Assembly (NCBI GenBank): GCA_026129865.1
Contig: JAHCHG010000005.1
Coordinates: 235,690-299,689, forward strand
DNA: 64,000 nucleotides
Reading direction: 5' to 3'
DNA from: Pyrinomonadaceae bacterium
Lineage (GTDB): Bacteria; Acidobacteriota; Blastocatellia; Pyrinomonadales; Pyrinomonadaceae
The position numbers were made by a program, and so were the translations under genes. Positions 1-8,505 of the stretch are shown here, piece after piece. Positions within the stretch are counted from its first letter, which is position 1, and the number at the start of each line of letters is the position of its first letter. The notes beneath the pieces are model-generated. The model searched no databases. It was not told the DNA's origin and worked only from the letters and a program-made list of their open reading frames with translations.

Positions 1-129
1 ACGACGGTAAAAACTGTCGAGATCGATTGCTCGGAGGTCGAAGACGATGACCCGTCGATCTCAGATTCGGTTTTTCTACAAAAAGGAAACGGCGATGTCA
101 TCTACGTTCAACCGACGAAGGAAGATTAG
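1..129 (+). CDS. 3' end of an unidentified protein (cut by window edge)
   Basis: Frame 1 is open from the first base to a TAG stop and encodes the last 42 residues of a protein whose start lies outside the window. The fragment is acidic (EVEDDDPS) and ends in PTKED. It matches no family I recognise and is too short for a function. About 185 bp without a gene follow, and I see no clear terminator there. Confidence 0.5.
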   Translation, partial: TTVKTVEIDCSEVEDDDPSISDSVFLQKGNGDVIYVQPTKED

Positions 130-314
130 AAGATCTCGGGCATTTTTCGCAGGAATGTTTGACCGCAAATCGATCATTTAACTCAAACGCTGCAAAGAAA
201 ACTTCTAAACTCCTGCTAACGTAAAGTTTAAGGACGCGGCGTCCGGAACTGCGGGAAATTGATCGGGCAAAACTTTGCGGTTAACAATTCAAGATGGGAA
301 AGACTACATTTGAA

Positions 315-1415
315 ATGAGAAAAAACACAATTATCACGATATTCGCCGTTATGGCGGCTTTACTGATCGGCTCAGCCGAAAATTTTGGACAAAAAGCGGG
401 AATCACGGGCGGTTATTCCGTCGTTTCGGAAAGTAACAAAGCGGTCGTTGATTCCGCAAATTTCGCTGTTTCGGAACGGCGGAAACAAACGGGCGACAAG
501 ACACTTAAGTTTGTCGCCGTCGAGAAGGCACGGGCGCAAGTGGTCGCCGGGATGAATTATGAACTTTGCCTGACCGTAAATGCATATTCGATAAATGTGG
601 AAGCAAAAGCTGTCGTTTACCGTGATCTTGCAGGCAAATATTCGCTGACCAGTTGGAAAGACGGCAGATGCAGCGACGATAAATCCGGAAATGAAATTGA
701 GAACGAAACTGTCTCTTACAAAGGTTCTTTGACGTTCGGTAAAACCGAATCGTCTATCCTGTATCTGGGTGAAGAAAGCGGCGATTATGCGGCGTTCTGT
801 TTTTTGAACAATTCGGAGGTTGGAAGATCCATCCTGGAAAAATGCAAAAAAGGCGGACAATGCGAATTCACCGGCAAGGTCGATTGGGAAAAGCCCTGCA
901 AAGTTCCGGGACTCAATGCCGATCTTTCAGCCGCGGGCTGGATCGTTTCGACCGATTCGGTCAAATCTTTTTCCGGCGGTCTGCCGCGGTTCGACCCTGC
1001 TGAATTGGTTAAAAAGCTCTATAATTCGGAACGTGCGGGTAGATCGCCATTTTTTCAAACCGGCGACAGGTCGCTTGTTGACGAATACTTTACCGGCGAT
1101 CTCGCAAAACTGATCTGGGACGACGCGGTATCGTCCGGGGACGGAGTTGGGGCGCTTGCGTTCGATCCGCTATTCAACGCACAGGATACCGACATCACGA
1201 ACTTTGTTGTCGGAAAAACGCAGATGGATAAGGTCAGCGGCGTCGCTACGGTCATCGTTTCCTTTAAAAATTTCGGGAAATCAGAAAAATTCAGTTTCTA
1301 CCTTGAGCCGGATTCCGGAAATAATTGGAAGATCACGGACATTGCCTACGAAAAGGATCTGACGCTGAAATCTATTTTGTCCGACGCCCTGCCCGCCGCG
1401 GAAACGGAAAATTAA
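315..1415 (+). CDS. Secreted cystatin-like protein with a C-terminal DUF3828-like domain
   Basis: An N-terminal hydrophobic segment looks like a signal peptide. I prefer the ATG at 315 because it places this segment at the very start and has GGGAAAG upstream; an in-frame ATG at 294 adds seven residues. Counting from the ATG at 294, residues about 35-125 follow the cystatin (papain-type cysteine protease inhibitor) plan: a Gly-Gly pair (39-40), a helix with NFAVSERRKQ, the loop motif QVVAG (82-86) and a Trp (121) at the second hairpin. These are the three parts of the inhibitory wedge in plant and animal cystatins. A cysteine-bearing linker follows. Residues about 238-365 resemble DUF3828, a small domain of secreted bacterial proteins with a WKITDI-type end. 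The cystatin call rests on motifs; inhibition itself is inference. It is a single gene with no obvious partner. Confidence 0.6.
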   Translation: MRKNTIITIFAVMAALLIGSAENFGQKAGITGGYSVVSESNKAVVDSANFAVSERRKQTGDKTLKFVAVEKARAQVVAGMNYELCLTVNAYSINVEAKAVVYRDLAGKYSLTSWKDGRCSDDKSGNEIENETVSYKGSLTFGKTESSILYLGEESGDYAAFCFLNNSEVGRSILEKCKKGGQCEFTGKVDWEKPCKVPGLNADLSAAGWIVSTDSVKSFSGGLPRFDPAELVKKLYNSERAGRSPFFQTGDRSLVDEYFTGDLAKLIWDDAVSSGDGVGALAFDPLFNAQDTDITNFVVGKTQMDKVSGVATVIVSFKNFGKSEKFSFYLEPDSGNNWKITDIAYEKDLTLKSILSDALPAAETEN

Positions 1416-1446
1416 ACTTCTATCCGATCAATGCAGCTCATTTAGG

Positions 1447-1471
1447 GGCGGATCGATTTCGATCGACCGCC
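1447..1471 (+). terminator. Hairpin downstream of the cystatin-like gene
   Basis: GGCGG and TCGAT pair with ATCGA and CCGCC around a short loop, with one bulged A. It lies about 30 bp after the stop codon. There is no clear T-run after it, so factor-independent termination is only possible. Confidence 0.4.
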
Positions 1472-1615
1472 TCTCATCGTGCGGGTACGATGAAATCGGA
1501 GAACTAGTTTAATTTATTGACATTTCGCAAGAAAAGCGTTTGAATAGCCGAGTTCGGCATGATCCTTTTTTTGTGCTTTTCCATTTAAACTTCCCCCTTT
1601 TTCCGTTTGAAACAT

Positions 1616-1939
1616 ATGAACCGTAAATACACACGTTTAGGCGTCGCGCTTGAGATCTATATGGACTTTACTTCCGGGCGACGCGAAGCACGGGTCAGCG
1701 ATCTGAGCATGGGCGGATGTTTCGTGGACAGTATCGCCGCTGTTTCCCAAGGTGAAAAAATCGGCTTTGAACTAAAACTTTCGCCTCGCGAATCGCTGCG
1801 TATGAAGGGCGAAGTGGCGTATGTGATGGCGGGAATCGGCTTCGGGATCAGGTTTGAGGATGTGTCCGAATTTGAACGGGATCTGATTGCAAAAACGATC
1901 AAAGCTAACGGCGGAATTCCTGACATGCTTCCTGAGTAA
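1616..1939 (+). CDS. PilZ domain protein (c-di-GMP receptor type)
   Basis: This is a stand-alone PilZ domain of 107 residues. The ATG at 1616 is preferred over an upstream TTG at 1607. Both parts of the cyclic di-GMP binding signature are present: RKYTR (an RxxxR motif) at residues 3-7 and DLSMGG (DxSxxG) near residue 30. The rest fits the PilZ beta barrel, including a GIGFGIRFED strand. Single-domain PilZ proteins act as c-di-GMP adaptors for motility, surface polymers or secretion, and the target here cannot be read from the neighbours. About 110 bp without recognisable signals separate it from the next gene. Confidence 0.85.
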   Translation: MNRKYTRLGVALEIYMDFTSGRREARVSDLSMGGCFVDSIAAVSQGEKIGFELKLSPRESLRMKGEVAYVMAGIGFGIRFEDVSEFERDLIAKTIKANGGIPDMLPE

Positions 1940-2047
1940 ACTTGCCCTAGTACGAGATAGGTAAACCGCGAAATCTATTTATTTTAGAGCGCTTGTGAGA
2001 ATCGGTGATCGAGTCTACTATTAATTAAAACCGTTTTTCGCCAGCCG

Positions 2048-3262
2048 ATGAATCAGATTAAACAGCCGGAGATTGGAGAGATACTTACCAAGGATGCGTC
2101 CTCGCATCTGCTTGGAGCTTTTTGCGGCGGCAGCTCGCTTCGCACGCTGATCGTTCTCGGGTCGGTTCACGGAAATGAAACCAGCGGAACCCGCGCGATC
2201 GAGCGAATCGTCCCAAAACTCGAAAACATAAAGGAAAAACTAAACGGTCGCGTTTTTTTGATAGCCGGAAATACCAGAGCATTGAAAGCAGAAAAGCGCT
2301 TTATCGATGCCGATCTGAACCGGCATTTCACCGAACAAAGGCTCCGCGACAGCTTGCCGGACTCGCCGGTCGCTCCGAAATGCAGTGAAGATCTCGAAAT
2401 GCGCGAACTGCTCGAGATATTTAATGCTGTCTTAAGTTCTGCCCGCGAAGAAGTTTTCGTTCTAGACCTTCATTCGACGTCGGCAGAAGGAGCGCCGTTC
2501 GGGACCGTCGGCGATACATTGCGCAATCGCGAATTTACACTGAAATTTCCAATCACCTTTCTTCTTGGAATTGAAGAACAGCTAGACGGTACGATACTCG
2601 AATATCTAAATAACCGCGGCGCCGTTACGCTTGGTTTCGAAGCCGGACAGCATGCTGCAAAAAGCTCTATCGACAACCACGAAGCGTTGATCTGGCTGGC
2701 GCTGAAGAATTCGGAGGTCCTGCCCGAAATCTCCAAGGTCGATGTTTCCGAATATCGAAAAATTCTCAAAGCTTCGACCGGCGATCGAAAGGTCCTGGAA
2801 ATTCGCTATCGTCATGCGATTAAGCCGGAAGATGAATTTTCGATGCTTCCGGGATTCGAAAATTTCCAGCCGGTCGAACGCGGACAGCTGCTTGCAAATC
2901 AAAAAAGCGGACCGGTAACGGCGCCGGAGAGCGGCGTCATCATGATGCCGCTCTATCAAAAGCAAGGCGAAGACGGATTTTTTATCGCCAGGGAAATTTC
3001 GCGGTTCTGGTTAGGCGTTTCGAGGATATTGCGAAAGTTAAATGTAGCGGATCTGATCCATTTGCTTCCGGGTGTAAATCGGGTCGAAGGCGAATTCGGA
3101 ACATTTGAAGTGAATACGCGTGTCGCCAGATTTTTTCCGCTCCAGATATTTCACTTGCTCGGATTTCGCAAACGGCGGTGGCACGGTACAAAACTTATTG
3201 TCACCCGGCGAAACTTCGACACCGTCAGCCCTTTCCAAAATGAAATTTTTGTAAACAAATAA
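2048..3262 (+). CDS. Succinylglutamate desuccinylase/aspartoacylase family zinc hydrolase
   Basis: This 404-residue protein belongs to the AstE/AspA branch of the M14 zinc carboxypeptidase fold. Visible zinc ligands are H41 and E44 in GSVHGNET and H142 in VLDLHSTS; DADLNR at 87-92 is the substrate-binding motif of the family. These enzymes cleave an acyl group from an N-acyl amino acid. The protein is longer than typical AstE (about 320-340 residues), with a basic C-terminal extension of about 80 residues that I cannot assign. No arginine catabolism (ast) genes are nearby, so the substrate is open. A terminator follows immediately. Confidence 0.8.
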   Translation: MNQIKQPEIGEILTKDASSHLLGAFCGGSSLRTLIVLGSVHGNETSGTRAIERIVPKLENIKEKLNGRVFLIAGNTRALKAEKRFIDADLNRHFTEQRLRDSLPDSPVAPKCSEDLEMRELLEIFNAVLSSAREEVFVLDLHSTSAEGAPFGTVGDTLRNREFTLKFPITFLLGIEEQLDGTILEYLNNRGAVTLGFEAGQHAAKSSIDNHEALIWLALKNSEVLPEISKVDVSEYRKILKASTGDRKVLEIRYRHAIKPEDEFSMLPGFENFQPVERGQLLANQKSGPVTAPESGVIMMPLYQKQGEDGFFIAREISRFWLGVSRILRKLNVADLIHLLPGVNRVEGEFGTFEVNTRVARFFPLQIFHLLGFRKRRWHGTKLIVTRRNFDTVSPFQNEIFVNK

Positions 3263-3266
3263 AAAG

Positions 3267-3296
3267 CGCGGCTCTGAGGACAGCCGCGTCTATTAT
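3267..3296. terminator. Terminator hairpin between convergent genes
   Basis: CGCGGCT (3267-3273) pairs perfectly with AGCCGCG (3282-3288), with an A-run before and a T-rich tract after. It lies between two convergent genes and could end transcription from both sides. Confidence 0.7.
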
Positions 3297-3315
3297 TTGC
3301 CTATTAGTTAATAGA

Positions 3316-3525
3316 TTAAAAATCGACCAACTGATCTTCGATCAAATTTAGCTCTTTTCTTAAGTTCTTTTCCATTTCGACCGCAACTTCGTCCTGTTCG
3401 AGTTGGATTGCCTGTTCTTCCGGATCGTTATCGAGTTCTATCCGTTCTTCGCGGTTTACACGTTCAAGCTGTTCTTCGATCTCGGACTTTCGTTTTAATA
3501 ATTCTTCTTTTGATTTCTTCATCAT
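3316..3525 (-). CDS. Small charged coiled-coil protein of unknown function
   Basis: About 69 residues, almost entirely charged and helical, with heptad-like spacing in two segments (KSEIEEQLERVNREE and RKELNLIEDQLVDF) that would form a coiled coil or helical hairpin. The ATG at 3525 is chosen over an upstream TTG because GGGGGT precedes it at good spacing. It faintly recalls the N-terminal hairpin of DksA/TraR-like proteins but lacks the zinc-finger cysteines, so I give no function. It is transcribed alone, with the Crp/Fnr gene diverging upstream. Confidence 0.6.
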   Translation of the reverse strand: MMKKSKEELLKRKSEIEEQLERVNREERIELDNDPEEQAIQLEQDEVAVEMEKNLRKELNLIEDQLVDF

Positions 3526-3633
3526 CTTTACCCCCAAATTCGTGATTTAAAATAAGTATAACGTTTGCAATTCGATAAAACGAACCCGCCGACTTATGAG
3601 AAGCGGGCGTTGGGGTTTATCATTGACTCAACT

Positions 3634-4281
3634 ATGAGTTCGATCCTGGAAAACACCGATCTCGCAAACGATCTGAAGCGCGCCGGAATCTTAAAAAAAT
3701 TTTCCGGCAATGAACTGATCTTTTCCGAAGGCGACGACGCGCTCTATCTCCCAATTGTCATTGAGGGAAGCGTAAAAATGGTCCGGTTTCCCGAACCGGG
3801 AAAGGAAGTGATCATCAGCGTTTTCGGCAGCGGAGAAATGTTCGCTGTTCCGCCGGTTTTTGACGGCGAGCCGTATCCGGCGACCGTAATAGCAATGGAA
3901 GACACCGAACTTTTGCTGCTCCGGCGTGAGGATTTTCTAAAGATGCTTCGCGAATCTCCCGATCTTTCATTTGCCGTTATCGGCTGGATGTGCGGAATGC
4001 TCCGCGAAAAAACGGCTGTAATAAAGAATTTAGCAACGGCGTCGCCTGAACATCGCGTCGGAAACGTTTTATTAAGACTTGTCGAAAAACAAACTGCGGA
4101 TGACGAAAAGCCGATGAAGATCGCGCTGCGCCGGCAGGATATTGCTGAAATGGCTGGGCTTACGACCGAAACTACGATCAGGGCGACGCGAAAACTCGCT
4201 GAAAGAAAGCTTATTCGTATCGTTCGCGGAAAGATAATTCTTGATTCGACAGAAGATCTGGAGAATTTTCTCGATTCGTAA
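3634..4281 (+). CDS. Crp/Fnr family transcriptional regulator
   Basis: A cyclic-nucleotide-binding-type beta roll (about residues 10-110 from the ATG at 3634) is followed by a long dimerisation helix and a C-terminal winged helix (RRQDIAEMAGLTTETTIRATRKL). The longest frame starts at a TTG at 3565; the ATG at 3634 gives the usual length of about 215 residues. The N-terminal Cys cluster of FNR is absent and the only Cys is in WMCGM, so it is not a classical Fe-S FNR. It may sense haem-bound NO (DNR-like), a small ligand, or nothing through Fe-S. It is the only Crp/Fnr member in the window and therefore a candidate reader of the FNR-like box at 38734, though it lies 35 kb away. Confidence 0.85.
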   Translation: MSSILENTDLANDLKRAGILKKFSGNELIFSEGDDALYLPIVIEGSVKMVRFPEPGKEVIISVFGSGEMFAVPPVFDGEPYPATVIAMEDTELLLLRREDFLKMLRESPDLSFAVIGWMCGMLREKTAVIKNLATASPEHRVGNVLLRLVEKQTADDEKPMKIALRRQDIAEMAGLTTETTIRATRKLAERKLIRIVRGKIILDSTEDLENFLDS

Positions 4282-4317
4282 CAGTTTATCAGCGACCTTT
4301 TGGTGCCGCTGCACAGA

Positions 4318-4878
4318 TCATTGGGATTTCTCTTTAGCTGTGTAATCGAGCTTACCGTTTACGATCTCTCCGGCGGAACTGATCTTATGTTCCTCGACCT
4401 TATCTTCTGTAAAAATATGGTAAACGGAAGCACCTTTTGCTTTGAAAAAATCCGCGATCAACGCACGGTGGCAGCGCCACCAGAGAACTTCAGCGCACAT
4501 TACCGCCGTCCGGTTCTCGCCCGCTAAATTTTCAAGCTTTGCAGCCGCAGATCGAAACTGATCGGTTTCCATATAGTCGGCATAACCGCGAAAAGATTCG
4601 TTGCGCCAAGCGGTATTTTTCGAATCTTTCTTAGCCCGCCGCCGCCCGCCGAGGTCGGGCATCGGTTGATAGTTAATGCCCGCCTCGTGCAGCGACTCGC
4701 GCAATTCGTCCTGATTAAAATGCGGAAATTTACGCGATCCCGGAAAACGCCGGACATCGGCAAGCGTTTTGATGCCGTTTTTCTGCAGAAGCCCGATGAA
4801 CTCTTCCAAATTTCTGGTCGAATGCCCGATCGTCCAAAGTTTTCCGTTATTTTCGCTCGCCATTTGCGTTACATGCAC
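4318..4878 (-). CDS. DUF488 family protein
   Basis: This 186-residue protein has the DUF488 signature: WTIGHST near the N-terminus, ADVRRFPGSRKFPHFN, the tyrosine/glycine segment YQPMPDLGGRR, and the C-terminal CAE...WWRCHR block with conserved cysteines. The biochemical function of the family is not established. The gene runs in the same direction as the Rieske-FAD reductase, which ends 44 bp upstream, and may share its transcript. Its 3' end converges on the Crp/Fnr gene. Confidence 0.85.
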   Translation of the reverse strand: MHVTQMASENNGKLWTIGHSTRNLEEFIGLLQKNGIKTLADVRRFPGSRKFPHFNQDELRESLHEAGINYQPMPDLGGRRRAKKDSKNTAWRNESFRGYADYMETDQFRSAAAKLENLAGENRTAVMCAEVLWWRCHRALIADFFKAKGASVYHIFTEDKVEEHKISSAGEIVNGKLDYTAKEKSQ

Positions 4879-4921
4879 CTTACCTTCGTCGAATATCTAC
4901 AAACCAAATCGACCTGCTGTT

Positions 4922-6490
4922 TCAATCGTTTGACGCCGATTGATGGTTGAGATCCGAAGGGGCAGGCATTTTATCCAAACGCATCATCTCTTCGAATTCA
5001 GCCAGCTCGCGGTCGCGGTTCATGCCTGCGACAGCACGGATCTTCCCGTCTTTTACGTAAAACGCGAGAAATTGCCCGGAATCGATCCGTCCCCGGTAAA
5101 TAATTTCGTCCCATTCTTTCAAATGTCCGACGTAGTTCAGGGTCGCGTCAAATTGCGTAGTCCAGAAAAACGGAATTGACGTGAAAGGTTTCTGCATTCC
5201 GATCATATTCTGCGCAGCTGTATTTCCCAACTGCATAGCCGTCCGCCAATGTTCGATTCGGGTGAGTTCTCCGCCAGCCGGTCGATACGGAAAATGGACG
5301 ATATCGCCTGCTGCATAAACGTCTTTTCCGGCAGATAAAAACTCGTCGGCAACGATGCCGCCGTCCCGATGGAGTTCTATCCCGCTTTGAAATTCAGCGG
5401 CGGGAGCGACGCCGATTCCGATGATCACAAGATCGGCAGCGATCCGGTCGCCGGACTTTAAAAGTACGCCGGTGACATTTTCGTCTCCTTCGAAATCCTC
5501 AACTTCCGACTCGAGTTTGAATTTCACGCCGTTCTCTTCGTGAACGTTCTTAAAAAAACCGCCGATTTCGGCTCCGAGCGTTTTTTCGAAAGGCACTTTA
5601 TCCGGTGCGACAACCGTTACGTCGCAGCCGCGCGACCTCAAACTCGCCGCTGTTTCCATACCGATAAAACTCGCCCCGATAATGACCGCCCTTTTTCCGT
5701 TTTCAAGCGTTTCGATCACCGCGTCCGCATCGGAAAAGCTCCGGTATGTGAAAACATTTTTCTGCGATGTCTTTTGGAACGGCAATCGGCGGGGAATTCC
5801 GCCGGTCGCGATCAAAATCGAATCGTAATTTAGAACTTTTCCGTTAACAAGCGTTACGGTCTTCAGATCCGTGTCGACTTTTTCCGCGGCAACGCCCGAA
5901 AATTGTTCGATATTGTTATTCTCGAAGAACTCTCTTTCCCGGAGCGGCATCCATTCCGGCTCTGCTTTTCCCTGAAGGTAATCTTTACTCAAATTCGGAC
6001 GATCGTAAGGAGCACGGTCTTCGCCCGTGATCATTGTTAAACGACCGGCAAAACCTTCCTGACGCAGTGTTTTTGCGGCGCTGAGTCCGGCAGCGCCGGC
6101 ACCGAGTATCACAAAAGACCGATCGTCGCCGCCCTCGTTCGAAGCCGGTTCCGTCGCGGACATTTCAGCGTCATCCGACGGAATGCGAACAGCGATGCGG
6201 TCGTCGGAAATTTTGACGTCGTAGCACGGCAGAGAATCGAGCGCGGGCGGTTCCTGCAATTTGCCCGTACGGGCGCTAAAACAAGCGTGATGCCACGGGC
6301 AAACGATGCGGTCGCCGCTCAAATAACCGTCAACAAGAGGCGCACCGTAATGCGTGCATTCGGCACCGACCGCGTGTATCTTTCCGTCAATTCGTGCGAG
6401 CAGAACTTTGGTTTCGCCCGCATAAACTTCCTTCATTTCGGCGTCTGCGATATCTGTCGTTTTTCCAACTTCAAATTCCTCAAATTTCAT
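4922..6490 (-). CDS. Rieske [2Fe-2S]-FAD/NAD(P)H oxidoreductase (AIFM3-like)
   Basis: Two parts are visible in 522 residues. Residues 1-105 are a Rieske-type ferredoxin domain with CTH (C45, H47) and CPWH (C64, H67) as cluster ligands. Residues about 125-420 are a pyridine-nucleotide-disulfide-type reductase with an FAD dinucleotide fold (GAGAAG, 130-135), an internal NAD(P)H fold (IIGASFIGMETA) and the second FAD motif (YAAGDI); a reductase C-terminal domain follows. This is the architecture of ferredoxin reductase/AIFM3-like proteins that pass electrons from NAD(P)H. No oxygenase partner is nearby. It heads a same-strand group with DUF488 downstream and lies downstream of ribA. Confidence 0.88.
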   Translation of the reverse strand: MKFEEFEVGKTTDIADAEMKEVYAGETKVLLARIDGKIHAVGAECTHYGAPLVDGYLSGDRIVCPWHHACFSARTGKLQEPPALDSLPCYDVKISDDRIAVRIPSDDAEMSATEPASNEGGDDRSFVILGAGAAGLSAAKTLRQEGFAGRLTMITGEDRAPYDRPNLSKDYLQGKAEPEWMPLREREFFENNNIEQFSGVAAEKVDTDLKTVTLVNGKVLNYDSILIATGGIPRRLPFQKTSQKNVFTYRSFSDADAVIETLENGKRAVIIGASFIGMETAASLRSRGCDVTVVAPDKVPFEKTLGAEIGGFFKNVHEENGVKFKLESEVEDFEGDENVTGVLLKSGDRIAADLVIIGIGVAPAAEFQSGIELHRDGGIVADEFLSAGKDVYAAGDIVHFPYRPAGGELTRIEHWRTAMQLGNTAAQNMIGMQKPFTSIPFFWTTQFDATLNYVGHLKEWDEIIYRGRIDSGQFLAFYVKDGKIRAVAGMNRDRELAEFEEMMRLDKMPAPSDLNHQSASND

Positions 6491-6544
6491 AAAATCTCCT
6501 TGTTCTCAAATCAAGCACAGTTCGTCCATTATAAACATTCGTGC

Positions 6545-7234
6545 TCAACCGTGCTGATTGACGCATCCGACTTCCGCTTCCACCGGCAGGCTGATCAAAT
6601 GTCCCAAATTCGTTTTTTTCGTTTTCAGGTATTTGAGCATTGCAGGATAAAGCCGGATCGGGTGCTGAATTCGATCGACGATTTTGATTCCGGCTCGCTC
6701 GACCGCCGCTATTTTTTGAGGATTGTTGGAGATCAATCGAACTTGGCGGAGACCGAGAATCAGTAAGATCTCAGCGCATTGAGCATATTTCCGCAGATCG
6801 ACCGCCAATCCCAAACGTTCATTCGCTTCGATAGTGTCTGCTCCTTCATCCTGCAGAGCGTAGGCACGAATCTTGTTAATTATCCCGATTCCGCGACCTT
6901 CCTGCTGCTGATAAACGATGACGCCCGCGTTTTCATCCGCGATAGATTTAAGCGCCGAGCGAAGCTGTTGACCGCAGTCGCATTTCGTCGAAACGAATAC
7001 GTCACCGGTCAAACATTGAGAGTGTATTCTTACCAGCGGCGCTTTTGCGGCTTGTAAATTTCCGCGGGTAAGCGCGATAAACTCCTCGTCCGAAACAAGT
7101 GACCGAAATCCGATTATCGAAAACTCGCCAAATTCCGTCGGAAGCCGCGCCGCTGCAACTTGTTCGACCGTTTTCTCCGGATTGCTTCGCAGCTTTCGGA
7201 TCGGCACAGCCTCGCACATGTCGTAAAAATTCAT
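6545..7234 (-). CDS. ribA: GTP cyclohydrolase II
   Basis: GTP cyclohydrolase II opens the GTP ring, releasing formate and pyrophosphate, to start riboflavin synthesis. Zinc ligands are C74, C85 and C87 (CLTGDVF...TKCDCG), and the catalytic/GTP segment EGRGIGIINKIRAYALQD and the family block ANERLGLAVD are intact. At 229 residues it is a stand-alone RibA without a RibB (DHBP synthase) domain. It starts 12 bp after the DoxX gene on the same strand. No FMN riboswitch could be recognised upstream. An N-terminal extension of about 30 residues precedes the conserved domain. Confidence 0.92.
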   Translation of the reverse strand: MNFYDMCEAVPIRKLRSNPEKTVEQVAAARLPTEFGEFSIIGFRSLVSDEEFIALTRGNLQAAKAPLVRIHSQCLTGDVFVSTKCDCGQQLRSALKSIADENAGVIVYQQQEGRGIGIINKIRAYALQDEGADTIEANERLGLAVDLRKYAQCAEILLILGLRQVRLISNNPQKIAAVERAGIKIVDRIQHPIRLYPAMLKYLKTKKTNLGHLISLPVEAEVGCVNQHG

Positions 7235-7246
7235 AGTTGTCTCCCA

Positions 7247-7672
7247 TCACTCTGCATAACTGCCGCTGAGAATTCCAAGCGCAGCCGCTCCGAACATTAA
7301 CCCTAGATCGCGAAGAGCGACATCATAATATCCCGGAACCATCAAAAGATTTACGATTATCAGAAATAACCAGGCGGCAACGACCCAGGAAAAAATTTTC
7401 GGTTTTAGAAATACTCCGACTCCTGCGGCGATCTCGATGACGCCGACAACGAGCATCAGCTGATGTCCGCGTCCACCTGTTATTTGATTTATAAACGGCG
7501 GCAGATATTTATCCCAATCGACCAAAACGCCGAAAAATTTATCGATTCCGGCAGCGATCGGGGCGATCGTGTAGCCCGTTCTCAAAATGTTAAATGCTTT
7601 CGCACCCGCCGAACGCTGTTCGACCTTTTCCGCAGCGCCTAATTTTACAGCCGAGTTTAATGCTTCATCCAT
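7247..7672 (-). CDS. DoxX family membrane protein
   Basis: The protein has 141 residues with four hydrophobic helices and the DoxX pattern of a glycine-rich first helix (PIAAGIDKFFGVLVDW) and GVIEIAAGVGVFLKP in the third. DoxX-type proteins are small inner-membrane proteins whose function varies (quinone-linked or thiosulfate oxidation in some archaea, oxidative stress in mycobacteria). It is the first gene of the minus-strand group doxX-ribA-Rieske/FAD. Two palindromes (7700-7714 and 7740-7767) lie in its promoter region, shared with the divergent SufR-like regulator. Confidence 0.8.
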   Translation of the reverse strand: MDEALNSAVKLGAAEKVEQRSAGAKAFNILRTGYTIAPIAAGIDKFFGVLVDWDKYLPPFINQITGGRGHQLMLVVGVIEIAAGVGVFLKPKIFSWVVAAWLFLIIVNLLMVPGYYDVALRDLGLMFGAAALGILSGSYAE

Positions 7673-7699
7673 TGTTTTAATCTCCTAAATTCTAGTATT

Positions 7700-7714
7700 G
7701 AATAGCAGCTATTC
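7700..7714. promoter_or_regulatory. 15-bp perfect palindrome in the doxX/SufR-like divergent promoter
   Basis: GAATAGC and GCTATTC flank a single central A. It lies 28 bp upstream of the doxX start codon, where a repressor could block RNA polymerase. Confidence 0.45.
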
Positions 7715-7739
7715 GAACCAAACATAAACAGTTTTATAT

Positions 7740-7767
7740 AATAAGTCAAGAAGTTATTTGACTTATT
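7740..7767. promoter_or_regulatory. 10-8-10 inverted repeat, likely operator of the SufR-like regulator
   Basis: AATAAGTCAA (7740-7749) and TTGACTTATT (7758-7767) are perfect inverted copies with an 8-bp spacer. The element lies in the intergenic space between doxX and the divergent Fe-S regulator gene, 45 bp upstream of the regulator start. Position and symmetry suggest autoregulation plus control of doxX-ribA. Confidence 0.6.
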
Positions 7768-7811
7768 GTGCTTTTTCTTTAAATGTTTTACAATTTCAGC
7801 GGTGAATCACG

Positions 7812-8450
7812 ATGAATGCAACAAAATTCGGCAAAAATTTTTTTAATTCCACGCGCGGACAGGTTTTGAAACTCTTGCGCAAAGGAATTCGAACGGTCGA
7901 TGAACTTGCGTCCAGGATCGGTGTAACGGACAATGCGGTTCGCGCTCATCTGGCAACGCTTGAGCGCGACGGACTGGTAGCCAGGCAGGGTTTGCAGCCG
8001 GGTTTTCGAAAACCGCATTTTAATTACGAGCTGACAGCCGATGCGGAACAGCTTTTCCCGAAGGCGTACTCGACGCTCTTTAATATGTTTTTGTCGGCAT
8101 TGAAGACGAGGATCGGCGGCGAGGAACTCGAGGAAATAATTTCGGATGTCGCAAGATCGCTTGCGGCGGAAACGCGGCAAACAATTGGGGAAACGCCCGA
8201 AGTTCGGGCGGAAGCGGCGGCACGTGCGCTGGAATCGCTCGGCGGCGCGCCGGCGGTTGAGAATGAAGATGGAAAGTTAATCGTCCGGAGCATTTCAAGC
8301 TGTCCGTTCGACGTTTCGGTTTCCGAGCATCCCGAAGTTTGCCGTCTGGCTGAGGCGTTTTTGTCGGAAGTAACGGGAACAAATGTGCGGGAACGCTGCC
8401 AGAAAGGCGATCGTCCGCAATGTTCGTTTGAGTTTGTCGGCGATAATTAA
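7812..8450 (+). CDS. SufR-like winged-helix regulator with a C-terminal four-Cys Fe-S motif
   Basis: Residues about 15-60 form a winged helix (TVDELASRIGVTDNAVRAHLATLERDG) of the DeoR/ArsR-like type used by COG2345 regulators. The C-terminal region carries C164, C177, C196 and C204, spaced C-x12-C-x18-C-x7-C; the C-x12-C spacing matches cyanobacterial SufR, which binds a [4Fe-4S] cluster to control Fe-S assembly genes. No suf genes are adjacent, so the target set is unknown, but the strong inverted repeat at 7740-7767 in its own promoter is the obvious candidate site. It probably regulates the divergent doxX-ribA group in response to Fe-S or redox state; that is inference. Confidence 0.8.
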   Translation: MNATKFGKNFFNSTRGQVLKLLRKGIRTVDELASRIGVTDNAVRAHLATLERDGLVARQGLQPGFRKPHFNYELTADAEQLFPKAYSTLFNMFLSALKTRIGGEELEEIISDVARSLAAETRQTIGETPEVRAEAAARALESLGGAPAVENEDGKLIVRSISSCPFDVSVSEHPEVCRLAEAFLSEVTGTNVRERCQKGDRPQCSFEFVGDN

Positions 8451-8505
8451 CGATCGGGGCGATTTTGAGGTAAAACAGTGCGGCTCAGCAGCCGCGGCGG
8501 GACCG

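Noticed and set aside
3634..4281. Classical oxygen-sensing FNR
   Set aside because: The N-terminal cysteine cluster is absent; only the general Crp/Fnr assignment is kept.
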